Assembly (NCBI RefSeq): GCF_000209655.1
Contig: NC_015458.1
Coordinates: forward strand, 1,674,001 to 1,738,000
Source: Pusillimonas sp. T7-7
GTDB taxonomy: Bacteria; Pseudomonadota; Gammaproteobacteria; Burkholderiales; Burkholderiaceae_B
Length of the DNA: 64,000 nucleotides
Direction: 5' to 3'
Below, piece by piece: positions 1 through 10,783 of this stretch. The notes below the pieces were generated by a model. That model did no database searches, had not been told where the DNA came from, and saw only the letters and a list, made by a program, of their open reading frames with translations. The position numbers and the translations under genes are program-made. Each line of letters begins with the position of its first letter. Position 1 is the stretch's first letter.

Positions 1-890
1 ACGCCCACCCCTTTGGAGCGCACCAACCTGACGACCTGCTCGATTTTTTCAAGCAGCGCCTTGGGTGCATCGTTGAACAACAAATGCGCTTCATCAAAAA
101 AGAAAACAAACTTGGGTTTTTCAGGATCGCCCACTTCAGGCAGGCCTTCGTACAGATCGGCCAGCATCCACAGCAGGAACACGGCGTAAAGGCGCGGCGC
201 CTGCATGAGTTTGTTTGCCGCCAGAATATTGACTATGCCCTGCCCTTTTTCATTGGTTCGTATCCAATCGAAGATATCGAGCATGGGCTCGCCAAAGAAC
301 TGGTCGGCCCCCTGCGATTCCAGGCGCAGCAAGCTACGCTGTATGGCGCCTATGGACGCCGACGAAACATTGCCATAGCGCGTACGCAGCTCGGCCGAGC
401 GGTCGGCCACGTTCTGCAGCATGGCACGCAAGTCTTTCATGTCGAGCAAAAGCTGGCCTTCGTCGTCGGCGACCTTGAAAACCAGGCTCAGCACGCCTTC
501 TTGCGTGTCGTTCAATTCCAGCATACGGGCCAGCAGCAAAGGCCCCATGTCAGACACCGTGGCACGAACCGGATGCCCCTGTTCGCCGAAAATATCCCAG
601 AACACGACAGGGCTGCCGCCCCACATCGGCTCGGGCAGCCCAAGATTGTTCAAACGCTCTTGCAACTTGGGGCTGGGTGTGGCCGCCTGCGAAATGCCGC
701 TCAGATCGCCCTTGACGTCGGCCATGAATACGGGCGTGCCCATACGCGAGAACGACTCGGCAAGCACTTGCAGCGTAACAGTCTTGCCAGTGCCGGTGGC
801 TCCGGTAATGCAACCATGTCGGTTGGCAAGCTGTGGCAGCAAGCTGGATTGCACCTTGTCATTTTTTGCAATAACGATGGGTTCGGCCAT
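1..890 (-). CDS. HerA-like P-loop ATPase (DUF853/YjgR family), partial
   Basis: The leftward gene is cut by the left edge, so its C-terminal part is missing. The visible product starts [11 protein letters not shown] at base 890 and has a Walker A motif (GATGTGKT, about residue 30) and a Walker B-like FVFFFDEAH near residue 270. Those motifs and the text around them (ADVKGDLSG, then [12 protein letters not shown]) are typical of the DUF853/YjgR family, which is related to HerA DNA-pumping ATPases. The cellular role of this family is poorly defined, and a nucleic-acid motor role is inference. It diverges from yebC across about 160 bases. ORFs on the opposite strand at 84-951 are shadows of this gene. 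Confidence 0.88.
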   Translation of the reverse strand, partial: MAEPIVIAKNDKVQSSLLPQLANRHGCITGATGTGKTVTLQVLAESFSRMGTPVFMADVKGDLSGISQAATPSPKLQERLNNLGLPEPMWGGSPVVFWDIFGEQGHPVRATVSDMGPLLLARMLELNDTQEGVLSLVFKVADDEGQLLLDMKDLRAMLQNVADRSAELRTRYGNVSSASIGAIQRSLLRLESQGADQFFGEPMLDIFDWIRTNEKGQGIVNILAANKLMQAPRLYAVFLLWMLADLYEGLPEVGDPEKPKFVFFFDEAHLLFNDAPKALLEKIEQVVRLVRSKGVG

Positions 891-1052
891 TTTTATCATT
901 CCGCAAGAAGCTAAAGAAAAGAAGCCCAAGTGTAATTCGATGCCTTCCTGACTGCACGCGTTAAAATAGAGCGTCTTAGGGAGCCCTAAGCCTTGTTCAG
1001 GCATCCGGGGCCACCAGTTTCACCTTCTTTACTCGGAATTATCAATACTTTT

Positions 1053-1796
1053 ATGGCCGGACATAGTAAATGGGCGAATATCCAGCACCGAAAGGGTCGC
1101 CAAGATGCCAAGCGAGGCAAGCTCTGGACAAAAATCATTCGTGAAATCACCGTTGCGGCTCGCGCCGGCGGCCCCGATCCCGACACCAACCCACGCCTGC
1201 GGATGGCCTGGGACAAGGCCACCGCGGCCAATATGCCCAAAGACAACATCCAGCGCGCCATACAGCGCGGCGCGGGTGCTGCCGACGGCGCCAATTACGA
1301 GGAAATCCGCTACGAAGGCTATGGCGTGGGCGGCGCAGCCGTTATTGTTGATTGCATGACCGACAACCGCATGCGCACCGTTGCCGAAGTACGCCACGCA
1401 TTCAGCAAGCACGGCGGCAACCTGGGGCAAGAAGGCTCGGTAGCCTTTATGTTCAATCACTGCGGCCAATTCCTGTTTGCACCGGGCACCTCCGAGGAAG
1501 CCGTCATGGAGGCCGCCCTGGAAGCCGGCGCCGAAGACATCCACACCGATGAAGAAGGCATGATCGAGGTCATTACAGCGCCTGGCGACTACGCCGCCGT
1601 CAAGACGGCATTCGAGCAGGCCGGACTGATGCCCGAAGTTCAAGACGTCGTCATGAAGGCCCTGAACGAAGCCGAGCTGACCGGAGACGACGCAATCAAG
1701 ATGCAGAAAATGCTGGATATGCTCGAAAGCCTGGACGACGTGCAGGAAGTCTATTCCACAGCCACCTTCGACGAGTCCAACGACATCGACGAGTAG
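1053..1796 (+). CDS. yebC: YebC/PmpR-family protein (TACO1-like)
   Basis: The product is 247 residues, the usual length for the family, and begins with the diagnostic [14 protein letters not shown]. An upstream in-frame ATG at 993 would add 20 residues not found in the family, so 1053 is chosen. YebC proteins are cytoplasmic and were long annotated as transcription regulators. More recent work links members of the family to relief of ribosome stalling at proline-rich stretches. The acidic C-terminal half ([21 protein letters not shown]) is typical. It precedes purD by 41 bases and is probably cotranscribed with the following housekeeping genes. Confidence 0.96.
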   Translation: MAGHSKWANIQHRKGRQDAKRGKLWTKIIREITVAARAGGPDPDTNPRLRMAWDKATAANMPKDNIQRAIQRGAGAADGANYEEIRYEGYGVGGAAVIVDCMTDNRMRTVAEVRHAFSKHGGNLGQEGSVAFMFNHCGQFLFAPGTSEEAVMEAALEAGAEDIHTDEEGMIEVITAPGDYAAVKTAFEQAGLMPEVQDVVMKALNEAELTGDDAIKMQKMLDMLESLDDVQEVYSTATFDESNDIDE

Positions 1797-1837
1797 CCAC
1801 TCTTTTTAATTTACTTGAGCGCGCAAGCACCCACATC

Positions 1838-3127
1838 ATGAAACTACTCGTAATCGGCGGCGGTGGCCGGGAACACGCACTGGCCTGGCGCCTGGCGCAG
1901 TCTCCACGCATACAAACGGTATATATCGCACCGGGCAATGGCGGAACGGCCCTGGCCGACAATATGCAAAACCTGGCCATCAGTTCCACTGACGACCTCA
2001 TCGCCTTCGCCAAACAAGAAAAAATCGCCTATACCGTGGTGGGCCCCGAAGCCCCCCTGGCCGCCGGCATAGTCGACGCCTTCCGCAGCGCCGGTCTGAA
2101 AATTTTTGGCCCAACACAAGCCGCTGCCCAGCTGGAAAGCTCCAAAGATTACGCCAAGGCGTTCATGGTGCGCCATAACATCCCTACGGCCGCCTATCAA
2201 ACCTTCACCGACCCCGCACAGGCCAAGACTTATATAACGCAGCAAGGCGCACCCATCGTCGTGAAGGCTGACGGACTGGCGGCCGGCAAAGGGGTGGTCG
2301 TGGCCACCGATCTGGCGCAGGCGCACGATGCGATCGACATGATGCTGGGCGACGGCTCGTTCGGGGCAGCGGGCGCACGAGTCGTCGTGGAAGAGTGCTT
2401 GATGGGCGAAGAAGCCAGCTTCATCGTCATGTGCGACGGCCAGCACGTCCTGGCATTGGCCACCAGCCAAGACCACAAGCGCCTGAAAGATCAGGACCAG
2501 GGTCCCAATACGGGCGGCATGGGGGCCTATTCACCGGCTCCGGTCATCACCCCTGCCCTGCACAATCGCATCATGCGGGAGGTCATCAACCCCACTCTGG
2601 CGGGCATGGCCAAAGACGGCATCCCCTATACCGGCTTCCTGTATGCGGGCTTGATGATAGGGCCTGGCCCCGATGCCGCGCGCGCGCTGAAGGTGCTTGA
2701 GTTCAATTGCCGCATGGGCGACCCTGAAACACAGCCCATCGTCATGCGCATCAAGAACGACCTGACTGAGGTTTTTGAACTGGCCGTCAATGGCCGCCTG
2801 GACCAGGCCACCATAGACTGGGACCGGCGCACAGCGCTGGGCGTGGTGATTGCCGCCCAAGACTACCCGGGCACACCCCGCACGGGCGACGTCATCAGCA
2901 GCCTGCCTGAAAACACCGATGAGTGCGTGGTGTTCCACGCCGGCACCCGCCTGGATGGCGCCGAGCTCAAAACATCCGGCGGCCGCGTGTTGTGCGTGAC
3001 CGCACTGGGCGACTCGGTCAGGCGCGCCCAGGCCACCGCCTATGCCGCTGTGGCGCAAACCCACTTCGATGGACAGCAATACCGCTCAGACATAGGTTGG
3101 CGCGCCCTGCCCGGAGGCACTGCATGA
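1838..3127 (+). CDS. purD: Phosphoribosylamine-glycine ligase
   Basis: The 429-residue product is full length for PurD, the cytoplasmic ATP-grasp enzyme that joins glycine to 5-phosphoribosylamine in the second step of purine synthesis. The N-terminal [17 protein letters not shown] is the family's nucleotide-fold start. The ATP-grasp core is visible as [15 protein letters not shown] near residue 145 and [14 protein letters not shown] near residue 225, with the metal-binding [13 protein letters not shown] near residue 290. The stop overlaps the hemF start (ATGA), so the two genes are likely translationally coupled. Confidence 0.98.
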   Translation: MKLLVIGGGGREHALAWRLAQSPRIQTVYIAPGNGGTALADNMQNLAISSTDDLIAFAKQEKIAYTVVGPEAPLAAGIVDAFRSAGLKIFGPTQAAAQLESSKDYAKAFMVRHNIPTAAYQTFTDPAQAKTYITQQGAPIVVKADGLAAGKGVVVATDLAQAHDAIDMMLGDGSFGAAGARVVVEECLMGEEASFIVMCDGQHVLALATSQDHKRLKDQDQGPNTGGMGAYSPAPVITPALHNRIMREVINPTLAGMAKDGIPYTGFLYAGLMIGPGPDAARALKVLEFNCRMGDPETQPIVMRIKNDLTEVFELAVNGRLDQATIDWDRRTALGVVIAAQDYPGTPRTGDVISSLPENTDECVVFHAGTRLDGAELKTSGGRVLCVTALGDSVRRAQATAYAAVAQTHFDGQQYRSDIGWRALPGGTA

Positions 3128-4032
3128 CGGTACCCATGTCCGCCGCTTACGACTACTTTCTGGATCTGCAAACACGTATTGTTGCCGCCCTGGAAGCAGC
3201 CGACGGCACAAGTTTCCAAACCGACCAGTGGCAGCGCGATGAAGGCGGTGGCGGCATTTCCCGTTATCTGGAAGGCGGCCCATTGCTCGAACGTGCGGGC
3301 GTGCTGTTCAGCCATGTGCAGGGCAAGACCCTGCCCCCATCGGCCAGTGCACACCGCAAGGAGCTGGCGGGCAGGCCCTGGGAAGCCATGGGCGTGTCCA
3401 TGGTGCTGCATCCACGCAACCCCTATATTCCGACCGTCCACATGAACGTCCGCCTGTTCGTCGCGCACGCGGCGCCCGACAGCGGCGACGATGATGTGTA
3501 CTGGTTCGGCGGCGGGCTGGACCTGACCCCTTATTACGCTTTCGAAGAAGACGCCCGCCACTTCCACCAGATCTGCCACGACGCAGTAGCGCCGTTCGGC
3601 GACGAAAAATACCCCGCCTACAAGAAATGGTGCGACGAATACTTTTATCTGAAGCATCGCGATGAAACCCGCGGCGTGGGCGGCCTGTTTTTCGACGACC
3701 TGAACGAACAGGACTTTGCTCATAGCTTCGCCCTGACCCGTTCGGTAGGCGATTGCTTCCTGGACGCCTACATGCCCATCGTCGAAAGACGCCGGACCAT
3801 GGCCTACACCGAAAAACAGCGCGACTTCCAGGCTTACCGTCGTGGCCGCTATGTGGAATTCAATCTGGTCTTTGACCGGGGCACGCTCTTTGGCCTGCAA
3901 TCCGGCGGCCGTACCGAGTCGATTTTGCTGTCCATGCCCCCCACGGCGTCATGGCGCTATAACTGGACGCCCGCGGAAGGCACGCCTGAAGCGGCGCTTT
4001 CCGACTTTCTGAAACCACGCGCATGGCTGTGA
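3124..4032 (+). CDS. hemF: Oxygen-dependent coproporphyrinogen III oxidase
   Basis: HemF oxidatively decarboxylates coproporphyrinogen III to protoporphyrinogen IX in haem synthesis, using O2. The 302-residue product matches the family length. Recognisable blocks are [15 protein letters not shown] near residue 35, [12 protein letters not shown] near residue 100, [11 protein letters not shown] near residue 125, and the late [27 protein letters not shown]. The start at 3124 overlaps the purD stop. A second ATG at 3136 would give 298 residues and cannot be excluded. Its end overlaps nadD by 10 bases. Confidence 0.97.
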   Translation: MTVPMSAAYDYFLDLQTRIVAALEAADGTSFQTDQWQRDEGGGGISRYLEGGPLLERAGVLFSHVQGKTLPPSASAHRKELAGRPWEAMGVSMVLHPRNPYIPTVHMNVRLFVAHAAPDSGDDDVYWFGGGLDLTPYYAFEEDARHFHQICHDAVAPFGDEKYPAYKKWCDEYFYLKHRDETRGVGGLFFDDLNEQDFAHSFALTRSVGDCFLDAYMPIVERRRTMAYTEKQRDFQAYRRGRYVEFNLVFDRGTLFGLQSGGRTESILLSMPPTASWRYNWTPAEGTPEAALSDFLKPRAWL

Positions 4033-4625
4033 AAACAGGCCTGCTGGGCGGGAGCTTCGACCCCATACACTTGGCCCATATTGGCCTGGCTCGTGCGGCC
4101 TGGCAGTTTCTGAATCTTGCAGGCGTGCAGCTGATACCTGCGGCCAACCCCTGGCAGCGCGAACCGCTGGCTGCCAGCGGCGCCCATAGGCTGGCCATGC
4201 TGGACATTGCCATACGACAGCAGCCGTATCTAAGCATTAACCCCATAGAAATAGAACGGGGCGGCGCCAGCTACACCATAGACACGCTGCGCCAGCTGCC
4301 GGCTGGCCCAGAGTACTACTGGATACTGGGCGCCGACCAACTGGAAAACTTCTGCTCATGGGACTCATGGCAGGATATTACCCGCCTGGCATACCTGGCC
4401 GTCGCACAGCGGCCCGGCGCTGTACTGCAAGCTCCTGCCGACCTGAACGAACACCTGGGCGCCATAGGCCGCAAGTTGATCCACCTACCCTTCGATCCCA
4501 CACCGATATCGGCCACCCTAATCCGGCAGCGCCTGGCCACGGGTGAATCCACTGCAGGCCTGCTGGATGTTGCTGTCGAGCAATATATTAAACAAAAAGG
4601 GCTGTATCTGGCCCCTTCCACCTAA
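4023..4625 (+). CDS. nadD: Nicotinate-nucleotide adenylyltransferase
   Basis: NadD transfers AMP to nicotinate mononucleotide in NAD synthesis. The 200-residue product has the nucleotidyltransferase signature [11 protein letters not shown] at residues 9-19 (family GGTFDPxHxGH) and the C-terminal [10 protein letters not shown] (family ISSTxIR). The start overlaps the hemF stop in another frame. The cluster nadD-rsfS-rlmH is the standard betaproteobacterial arrangement. Confidence 0.97.
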   Translation: MAVKTGLLGGSFDPIHLAHIGLARAAWQFLNLAGVQLIPAANPWQREPLAASGAHRLAMLDIAIRQQPYLSINPIEIERGGASYTIDTLRQLPAGPEYYWILGADQLENFCSWDSWQDITRLAYLAVAQRPGAVLQAPADLNEHLGAIGRKLIHLPFDPTPISATLIRQRLATGESTAGLLDVAVEQYIKQKGLYLAPST

Positions 4626-4647
4626 AGTCTCACGGTATAGTCACACC

Positions 4648-5043
4648 ATGGATATTCAAAAACTACAACGCTTGGTCATAGACGCCCTTGAAGACGTCAA
4701 GGCGCAAGACATCAAAGTCTTCAATACCACGCACATTACCGGTTTGTTTGACCGCGTCGTTATTGCCAGCGGCACTTCAAACCGCCAGACCCGGGCCATC
4801 GCGTCCAACGTGGCCGATGCCGCGCGCAAGCAAAAGATACCTATTATTGCCTTCGAAGGCGAAGACACCGGCGAGTGGGTTTTGATCGACCTGGGCGATA
4901 TTGTGGTGCACTGCATGCAGCCCATGGTTCGCCAGTATTACAACCTGGAAGAAATCTGGGGCGGCAAACCCGTGCGCGTCAGGCTGCTGCCGCAATCAAC
5001 CCAGCCCAGCATCCCCGAGTCCTACGACTTCGACGACGACTGA
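4648..5043 (+). CDS. rsfS: Ribosomal silencing factor RsfS
   Basis: The 131-residue product begins [21 protein letters not shown] and contains [15 protein letters not shown] and [23 protein letters not shown], the core of the RsfS/YbeB/DUF143 family. RsfS binds uL14 and prevents joining of ribosomal subunits under nutrient limitation. The open frame extends upstream to 4543 inside nadD, but the family start is at 4648. A tail of acidic residues (DFDDD) ends the protein. Confidence 0.96.
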   Translation: MDIQKLQRLVIDALEDVKAQDIKVFNTTHITGLFDRVVIASGTSNRQTRAIASNVADAARKQKIPIIAFEGEDTGEWVLIDLGDIVVHCMQPMVRQYYNLEEIWGGKPVRVRLLPQSTQPSIPESYDFDDD

Positions 5044-5059
5044 TCGCAGGCCCGGCCCC

Positions 5060-5530
5060 ATGAAACTCATCGTTGTGGCCGTTGGCCTACGCATGCCGGA
5101 ATGGGTAGAAACGGCCTGGTACGATTATGCCAAGCGTCTGCCATCCGACTGCTCGCTTGAGCTGAAAGAAATCAAGCCGGAACCTCGCACATCCGGCAAA
5201 ACCCCCGCACAGATGATGCAGGCCGAGGCCCGGCGCATCGAGGCCGCCATTCCGGCCCACGCCCTACTCATCGCACTGGATGAACGTGGCAAAGACATCA
5301 GTACCATGGGACTGTCAGCCGAGCTTGAAAAGTGGCGTGGCGAGGGGCACGACGTGGTCTTTCTTGTGGGCGGGCCCGATGGCCTGGACCCGGCGCTGAA
5401 GCAGTCCTGTCACGGCAAGCTGCGGCTGTCCTCGCTGACACTGCCCCACCCCATGGTGCGCGTCGTGCTCGCTGAACAACTATATAGAGCCTGGGCTATC
5501 ATGACAGGCCACCCATATCATCGGGCCTGA
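5060..5530 (+). CDS. rlmH: 23S rRNA pseudouridine-1915 N3-methyltransferase
   Basis: RlmH is a small SPOUT methyltransferase that modifies pseudouridine 1915 in helix 69 of 23S rRNA on assembled ribosomes. The 156-residue product matches the family (about 155). It carries the knot motifs FLVGGPDGL near residue 102 and [19 protein letters not shown] with the terminal GHPYHR. The true start is 5060. The upstream extension overlaps rsfS and is not conserved-looking. It follows rsfS by 16 bases. Confidence 0.97.
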   Translation: MKLIVVAVGLRMPEWVETAWYDYAKRLPSDCSLELKEIKPEPRTSGKTPAQMMQAEARRIEAAIPAHALLIALDERGKDISTMGLSAELEKWRGEGHDVVFLVGGPDGLDPALKQSCHGKLRLSSLTLPHPMVRVVLAEQLYRAWAIMTGHPYHRA

Positions 5531-5572
5531 TGCATAAAGTGGCCCGCGGTCTGTCAACATAAAAGAGAAGCC

Positions 5573-7012
5573 ATGAGCATACGCCGAACCAAAATCGTCG
5601 CCACCCTGGGGCCCGCCAGCTCTAGCCCCGAAAAAATCGAGCAATTGATTCTGGCCGGCATGGACGTGGCACGCCTGAATTTTTCGCATGGCAAGGCCGA
5701 CGATCACCGTCAACGTGCCGAACTGGTCCGTTCACTGTCTGAAAAGCACGGCAAGTATGTGGCGATCATGGGCGATTTGCAGGGTCCGAAAATCCGCATT
5801 GCCCGCTTCAAGAACGATAAAGTCGTTCTACACGCAGGCCAGCCTTTTACCTTGTCCAAAATCCATCCAGACAATGCCGGCGACGAAACCATAGTCGGCA
5901 TAGACTACCCAAGTCTGGTGCAAGACTGCCATCCAGGCGACGAGCTGCTACTGGATGACGGTCGGGTCGTGCTGCAGGTCGACCATGTCGAAGAACATGA
6001 AGTACACACCATCGTGACCGTGGGCGGACCTTTGTCGAACAACAAAGGCATCAACCGACGTGGCGGAGGCATTTCAGCTCCCAGCCTCACCGACAAAGAT
6101 CGCGAAGATATCAAGCTGGCCGCAGAGCTTGAAATGGATTATGTGGCCGTATCATTTCCCCGCTACGGCAGCGACATCCAGGAGGCCCGCAAGCTGGTTC
6201 AAGCCACCGGCAGCAAGGCGTGGATTATTGCCAAGATAGAGCGCGCCGAAGCCGTGGCCGACGACCGGGCGCTGGACGCCATTATCAAGGTCAGCGACGG
6301 CGTCATGGTGGCGCGTGGCGACCTGGGCGTAGAGGTTGGCGATGCCCGTCTGGTCGGCATACAAAAACGCATCATCCAGCATGCGCGCACCCACAACAAG
6401 CTGGTCATTACGGCCACACAAATGATGGAGTCCATGATCAGCAGCCCCATACCCTCGCGCGCCGAGGTGTCGGACGTGGCCAATGCCGTGCTGGACTACA
6501 CCGATGCGGTGATGCTGTCGGCCGAAAGCGCTTCGGGCGAATATCCGGTGGAAGCCGTTGAGGCCATGGCCCGCGTTTGCCTGGGTGCTGAACAAGAGCC
6601 CACCACTAGCCGCTCGCAACACCGCCTGGGCGAAACCTTCGCCCGCTGCGACGAAACCATTGCCCTGGCCACCATGTATGCCGCCAACCACTTTCCAGGC
6701 GTCAAGGCCATCATCAGCCTGACAGAAAGCGGGCACACGCCCTTGATCATGTCTCGCATACGTTCAGGCGTGCCCATATACAGCTACACACGCCACCCTG
6801 GAACACAACGGCGCGCGGCCATGTTCCGTGGAGTCTATACCGTGCCTTTCGATGCTGCCGGCATAGACCCCGCGCTGGTCAGCGACCAAGCCATAGACAA
6901 GCTCAAGGAACAATCATTGCTCAAGAAAGGCGACTGGATCATTCTTACCAAGGGCGATTTCTACAGCAATAGCGGCGGCACCAACGGCATGAAGATCCTG
7001 AAGGTTAAATAA
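5573..7012 (+). CDS. pyk: Pyruvate kinase
   Basis: The 479-residue product converts phosphoenolpyruvate and ADP to pyruvate and ATP. Family blocks are RRTKIVATLGPASS at the N terminus, ARLNFSHG near residue 35, the active-site IAKIERAEAV near residue 220, MVARGDLGVE near residue 245 and ATQMMESMI near residue 280. The C-terminal domain ends GTNGMKILKVK. An RBS-like AGAGAAG lies just upstream of ATG 5573. Whether it is the A-type or F-type isozyme cannot be told from the sequence alone. Confidence 0.97.
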   Translation: MSIRRTKIVATLGPASSSPEKIEQLILAGMDVARLNFSHGKADDHRQRAELVRSLSEKHGKYVAIMGDLQGPKIRIARFKNDKVVLHAGQPFTLSKIHPDNAGDETIVGIDYPSLVQDCHPGDELLLDDGRVVLQVDHVEEHEVHTIVTVGGPLSNNKGINRRGGGISAPSLTDKDREDIKLAAELEMDYVAVSFPRYGSDIQEARKLVQATGSKAWIIAKIERAEAVADDRALDAIIKVSDGVMVARGDLGVEVGDARLVGIQKRIIQHARTHNKLVITATQMMESMISSPIPSRAEVSDVANAVLDYTDAVMLSAESASGEYPVEAVEAMARVCLGAEQEPTTSRSQHRLGETFARCDETIALATMYAANHFPGVKAIISLTESGHTPLIMSRIRSGVPIYSYTRHPGTQRRAAMFRGVYTVPFDAAGIDPALVSDQAIDKLKEQSLLKKGDWIILTKGDFYSNSGGTNGMKILKVK

Positions 7013-7023
7013 ACTGCTGCCAC

Positions 7024-7644
7024 ATGAGTCTGCCATTCATCTACCTGGCCTCGGCCAGCCCGCGCCGCCATGAAATCCTGCTGCAAATGGGTGTGGAACA
7101 CGAAGTACTGCACGTGCCTGCCCCTCCCGGAGAGGACGAGCCGCGCCTGGCCAACGAGGCGCCCGCTGTTTATGTGTGCCGCACCGCCCGTGAAAAGGCT
7201 CAGCGTGCCGTGCACTGGCTGGCCAAGCAGGTTGCGTCCGCCGATCAGTCTGGCAAGCCCCTGAACAGCAACACCCCGGTTCTGTCGGCCGACACTACCG
7301 TCATACTTGACGATGATATCCTGGGCAAGCCTGCTGATCCGGAACAGGCCGGCAGCATGTTGCGCCGGCTTTCCGGCCGCGTGCATACGGTGCACACTGC
7401 AGTCGTGGTGGCGCACGCGGGCATCTTGCATGAGGCCGTCTCGATCACCCAGGTGCGATTCAAAGAACTCACCCACACCGATATCCGCACCTATTGCGCC
7501 AGCGGCGAGCCCATGGGCAAAGCCGGCGCCTACGGCATACAGGGTCGCGCGGGCCTTTTCGTAGAGCATATCGCCGGCAGTTATACCGGAGTGATGGGGT
7601 TGCCGGTTTTCGAGACTGGAAAATTGTTGCAAGCATGCATCTGA
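7024..7644 (+). CDS. maf: Maf-family nucleotide pyrophosphatase (YhdE-type)
   Basis: Maf proteins hydrolyse non-canonical or excess nucleoside triphosphates and so keep them out of nucleic acids. The 206-residue product starts with LASASPRRHEILLQMG and has the SADTTVIL and MGKAGAYGIQGRAG motifs. The AGAYGIQG form points to the YhdE (dTTP/UTP) subgroup rather than the YceF (m7GTP) subgroup. The gene begins 12 bases after pyk. Confidence 0.93.
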   Translation: MSLPFIYLASASPRRHEILLQMGVEHEVLHVPAPPGEDEPRLANEAPAVYVCRTAREKAQRAVHWLAKQVASADQSGKPLNSNTPVLSADTTVILDDDILGKPADPEQAGSMLRRLSGRVHTVHTAVVVAHAGILHEAVSITQVRFKELTHTDIRTYCASGEPMGKAGAYGIQGRAGLFVEHIAGSYTGVMGLPVFETGKLLQACI

Positions 7645-7707
7645 CATGCTTGTGATCGGGAAAAGTCAGCCGAGAGTAAAATAAGCAACCCCAAACAAGA
7701 AAAAGGA

Positions 7708-8355
7708 ATGCACGTGTTTCCATCCAGGCTGACTGCTGGTTATCAATCTTTTTTAAACGGCCGGCTTGCCCGCGAACGGGCGCGCTATGAAGAACTTTCC
7801 AAATCCGGGCAACATCCGGAAATCATGGTCATTGGCTGCGGAGACTCCCGTGTGGCGCCCGAAACCATCTTCGACGCAGGCCCCGGCGAGATATTCGTCA
7901 TACGCAATATCGCCAACCTTGTACCTCCCTGCGAAACTGACGTAGAAACCTCATTTCATGGCACCAGCGCGGCCATCGAGTTCGGAGTCAACGCGTTGAA
8001 AGTCAAGCATATAGTAGTGCTGGGCCATGCCAGTTGCGGGGGTGTAGCCGCCTTTGCCAACAAGGCCGCCCCCTTGTCCAAGCGCGATTTCATCGGCAAA
8101 TGGATGTCGCAGATAGCGCCCGTTGCCGAGCGTGTCGGCCCTCCCGGAGCCGACCGCCAAGGCTGGATACAGCAGTTGGAGTGGGCAGTCGTCGACTACA
8201 GCCTAGAAAACCTGATGACTTTTCCCGCGGTACGTGAAGCCGTGGATGCAGGCACACTGACGCTGCATGGCGCGTACTTTGGGGTCGGCACCGGTCTGCT
8301 GTTTATCCGTGACTCCAAAACGGGACGTTTCGCCCCCTACTCCGAAGAGTGCTAG
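7708..8355 (+). CDS. Beta-class carbonic anhydrase
   Basis: The 215-residue product interconverts CO2 and bicarbonate. Zinc ligands and the catalytic dyad are visible: Cys44, Asp46 and Arg48 in VIGCGDSRVAPE, and His107 and Cys110 in LGHASCGG. The RNIANLVPP block near residue 66 is typical of the plant-type beta class. The AAGGA sequence abuts ATG 7708, so the in-frame GTG at 7714 has better RBS spacing and may be the real start. The physiological role (bicarbonate supply, pH) cannot be deduced from context. Confidence 0.95.
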   Translation: MHVFPSRLTAGYQSFLNGRLARERARYEELSKSGQHPEIMVIGCGDSRVAPETIFDAGPGEIFVIRNIANLVPPCETDVETSFHGTSAAIEFGVNALKVKHIVVLGHASCGGVAAFANKAAPLSKRDFIGKWMSQIAPVAERVGPPGADRQGWIQQLEWAVVDYSLENLMTFPAVREAVDAGTLTLHGAYFGVGTGLLFIRDSKTGRFAPYSEEC

Positions 8356-8440
8356 CTTGGGCTAAACTGGCGTTGCTGTTACGGCAACAATCCGGCAGCC
8401 ATGAACATTCCATCAATACTCCCCTGCGCGGACGGATCCG

Positions 8441-9631
8441 ATGAAATCAGCAGCGGCCCGCACGAACGCCAGCGACCCGGAACAGAGCCGTGAGCAAACG
8501 GATGCAGTTCCCCTAAGCGCGATCGCGCCTGAACTATCCAGCCGTACACCAGTAGGTGGGCTGCCTTTGACCATATTGGCAACCGTTGCCCTGGTTTTTG
8601 CCTTGCAATGGGCCAAAGCATTTTTCATTCCACTGGTACTGGGTATATTGATAGCCTTTACGCTGAACCCCCTGGTCAGCTGGCTGGAACGCATGCGCTT
8701 ACCACGCATTGTGGCCACCAGCTTGGTTATGCTGGCGCTGCTCGGATCCAGCGGCATGGTTGCCGTCTCGGTCTACAACGAAGCCGATGCCATTATGGAT
8801 GAGCTGCCCGTTGCCACCTATAAACTGGCCAACGCTTTCAAACGCATAAACAATGGCGAGCTGGGCACCCTGGACAAGCTCAGAAGCGCTGCCAACACAC
8901 TCAAAGAAGCCGCCATTCCCGCAGCACCAGAGACGCAAGCCTCAGAAAAACCTGCCGCGCCGGCAGTACCCGCTGTGCCAGACCTCAATTTAAACGACTT
9001 GCTCTGGACGGGATCGCTGAACGCGGCAGCCTTTCTGGGCCAAATGAGCATGGTGCTTTTCCTGGCATTCTTCGCCTTGTCGTCGGGCAACACCTTCAAG
9101 CGCAAGCTGGTCAAGCTGACCGGGCCATCGATATCGCGCAAGAAGATCACCGTTCAAATCCTGGACGACATCAACAGCTCCGTCCAGAAGTACATGCTGA
9201 TGCTGCTCGTCACCAACGTGCTGCTGGGCCTGATCAGTTGGGCTGTCTGGCATCTTATTGGTCTGGAAAACCCGGGCGCCTGGGCAGTCGCCGGCGCACT
9301 GCTGCACATCATTCCTTATTTTGGCTCGCTGCTGGCAGCAGCGGTCACGGGCTTCGCTGCGTTCATGCAGTTCGATTCTTTTTCCATGATGCTGCTGGTG
9401 GCGGCGATTACGCTGGGCATCGCCAGCTTTGTCGGCATGCTGGTTGCAACCTGGATGACGGGGCGCATCGCCAAAATGAACCCCGCTGCCGTTTTTGTAG
9501 CCCTGTTGTTTGGAGCCTGGCTGTGGGGCGTATGGGGCATGTTGTTGTGCGTACCCATCGTCATGGTTGTAAAAGTCGTATCGCAGCACATAGAAGACCT
9601 GGAACCTGTAGCCGAACTGCTAGGTGATTAA
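8441..9631 (+). CDS. AI-2E family permease (PerM/YdgG/YhhT family)
   Basis: The 396-residue integral membrane protein has the family layout: two N-terminal membrane helices (about residues 43-75), a helix and a periplasmic-type segment, then a C-terminal bundle with GLENPGAWAVAGALLHIIPYFGS, the characteristic L-x-I/L-P-Y-x-G motif. An Ala/Pro-rich insertion (about residues 145-180) precedes the C-terminal bundle. Members transport diverse substrates or ions, and the AI-2 exporter name reflects one E. coli paralogue (TqsA). The substrate here is unknown. A related gene follows directly. Confidence 0.88.
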   Translation: MKSAAARTNASDPEQSREQTDAVPLSAIAPELSSRTPVGGLPLTILATVALVFALQWAKAFFIPLVLGILIAFTLNPLVSWLERMRLPRIVATSLVMLALLGSSGMVAVSVYNEADAIMDELPVATYKLANAFKRINNGELGTLDKLRSAANTLKEAAIPAAPETQASEKPAAPAVPAVPDLNLNDLLWTGSLNAAAFLGQMSMVLFLAFFALSSGNTFKRKLVKLTGPSISRKKITVQILDDINSSVQKYMLMLLVTNVLLGLISWAVWHLIGLENPGAWAVAGALLHIIPYFGSLLAAAVTGFAAFMQFDSFSMMLLVAAITLGIASFVGMLVATWMTGRIAKMNPAAVFVALLFGAWLWGVWGMLLCVPIVMVVKVVSQHIEDLEPVAELLGD

Positions 9632-9690
9632 GTGCATTTTTCGCATAGAATGGGCTCTCTGCGCCTGGCGCCACACTTCTTGAGCACTGG

Positions 9691-10752
9691 ATGGATAACT
9701 CCAATCTTTATTTCCGCTCCTTCCTGCTGCTTCTGGCAGCGGTCAGCATAGCGTTCATCTGGATACTACTGCCCTACTATGGGGCTATTTTCTGGGGCGC
9801 GATTCTGGCCATCATCTTTATGCCCTTGAACCGCAGCTTGCTGGGAAAAATGCGCGGCCGTCGCAACCTGGCCGCCCTGGCCACGCTGCTGATCATCATT
9901 TTGATCGTCATCATTCCAATGATATTGATCACGGCATCATTGCTGCAGGAAGGCGCCAGCGTCTACCAGCGCATCAGCTCGGGCCAGCTGAACTTGGGCG
10001 CCTACTTCGAACAAATCATGAATGCCCTGCCCGAGTCCGTGCACGATGTAATGATGCGCTTTGGGGTGGGCGACGTCTTCAGCCTCCGTGAAAAGCTGTC
10101 CAGCATGGCTTTGGAAGGTAGCAAATACCTGGCATCCCAGGCCGTCAACGTAGGCCAGAATACCTTTCAGTTCCTGATCAGCATGGGCATCATGCTGTAT
10201 TTGCTGTTCTTCCTGCTGCGCGATGGCGGCAGCCTGGCCCGCCACAGCAAGCATTTGATCCCTCTTAGCGAAGAGCACAAGCAGCATCTGTTCCGTAAAT
10301 TCGCCACCGTAGTGCGCGCCACCGTCAAGGGCAACATTGTTGTCGCGGCCACGCAAGGTACGCTGGGCGGCCTGATGTTCTGGTTCCTGGGCATACAGGG
10401 CGCCTTGCTGTGGGGCGTACTCATGGCTTTCCTGTCTTTGCTGCCTGCCGTGGGCGCCGCCATCATCTGGGTTCCTGTCGCCGTTTACTTCCTGGTTACC
10501 GGCGCTGTCTGGCAAGGCGTCACCCTGACCCTGTTTGGTGTACTGGTCATAGGCTTGGTCGACAATATCTTGCGCCCTTTGCTGGTGGGCAAAGACACCA
10601 AGATCCCAGACTACGTGATTTTGGTTTCAACGCTGGGCGGCCTGGCCGTATTTGGCTTGAACGGCTTTGTCATCGGCCCCTTGTTCGCTGCCCTGTTCAT
10701 CGCCTGCTGGGACTTGTTCCCATCGGCCATCAGAATGAACCACGAAGAATAA
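9691..10752 (+). CDS. AI-2E family permease (second copy)
   Basis: This 353-residue membrane protein has the same fold as its upstream neighbour: SFLLLLAAVSIAFIWILLPYYGAIFW at the N terminus, LAALATLLIIILIVIIPMIL near residue 70, and a C-terminal bundle with GALLWGVLMAFLSLLPAVGAAIIWVP and DNILRPLLVGK. It resembles the YdiK-like subgroup and diverges clearly from the first copy, so it is not a recent duplicate. The 59-base spacing suggests possible cotranscription. The substrate is unknown. Confidence 0.88.
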   Translation: MDNSNLYFRSFLLLLAAVSIAFIWILLPYYGAIFWGAILAIIFMPLNRSLLGKMRGRRNLAALATLLIIILIVIIPMILITASLLQEGASVYQRISSGQLNLGAYFEQIMNALPESVHDVMMRFGVGDVFSLREKLSSMALEGSKYLASQAVNVGQNTFQFLISMGIMLYLLFFLLRDGGSLARHSKHLIPLSEEHKQHLFRKFATVVRATVKGNIVVAATQGTLGGLMFWFLGIQGALLWGVLMAFLSLLPAVGAAIIWVPVAVYFLVTGAVWQGVTLTLFGVLVIGLVDNILRPLLVGKDTKIPDYVILVSTLGGLAVFGLNGFVIGPLFAALFIACWDLFPSAIRMNHEE

Positions 10753-10783
10753 GCACCAGGTGTGCGCCGCATCAGGGGCAGCG

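Noticed and set aside
84..951. Two long rightward ORFs in the first kilobase
   Set aside because: They are antisense to the DUF853-type ATPase gene, whose protein has clear Walker motifs. Their translations show no domain.
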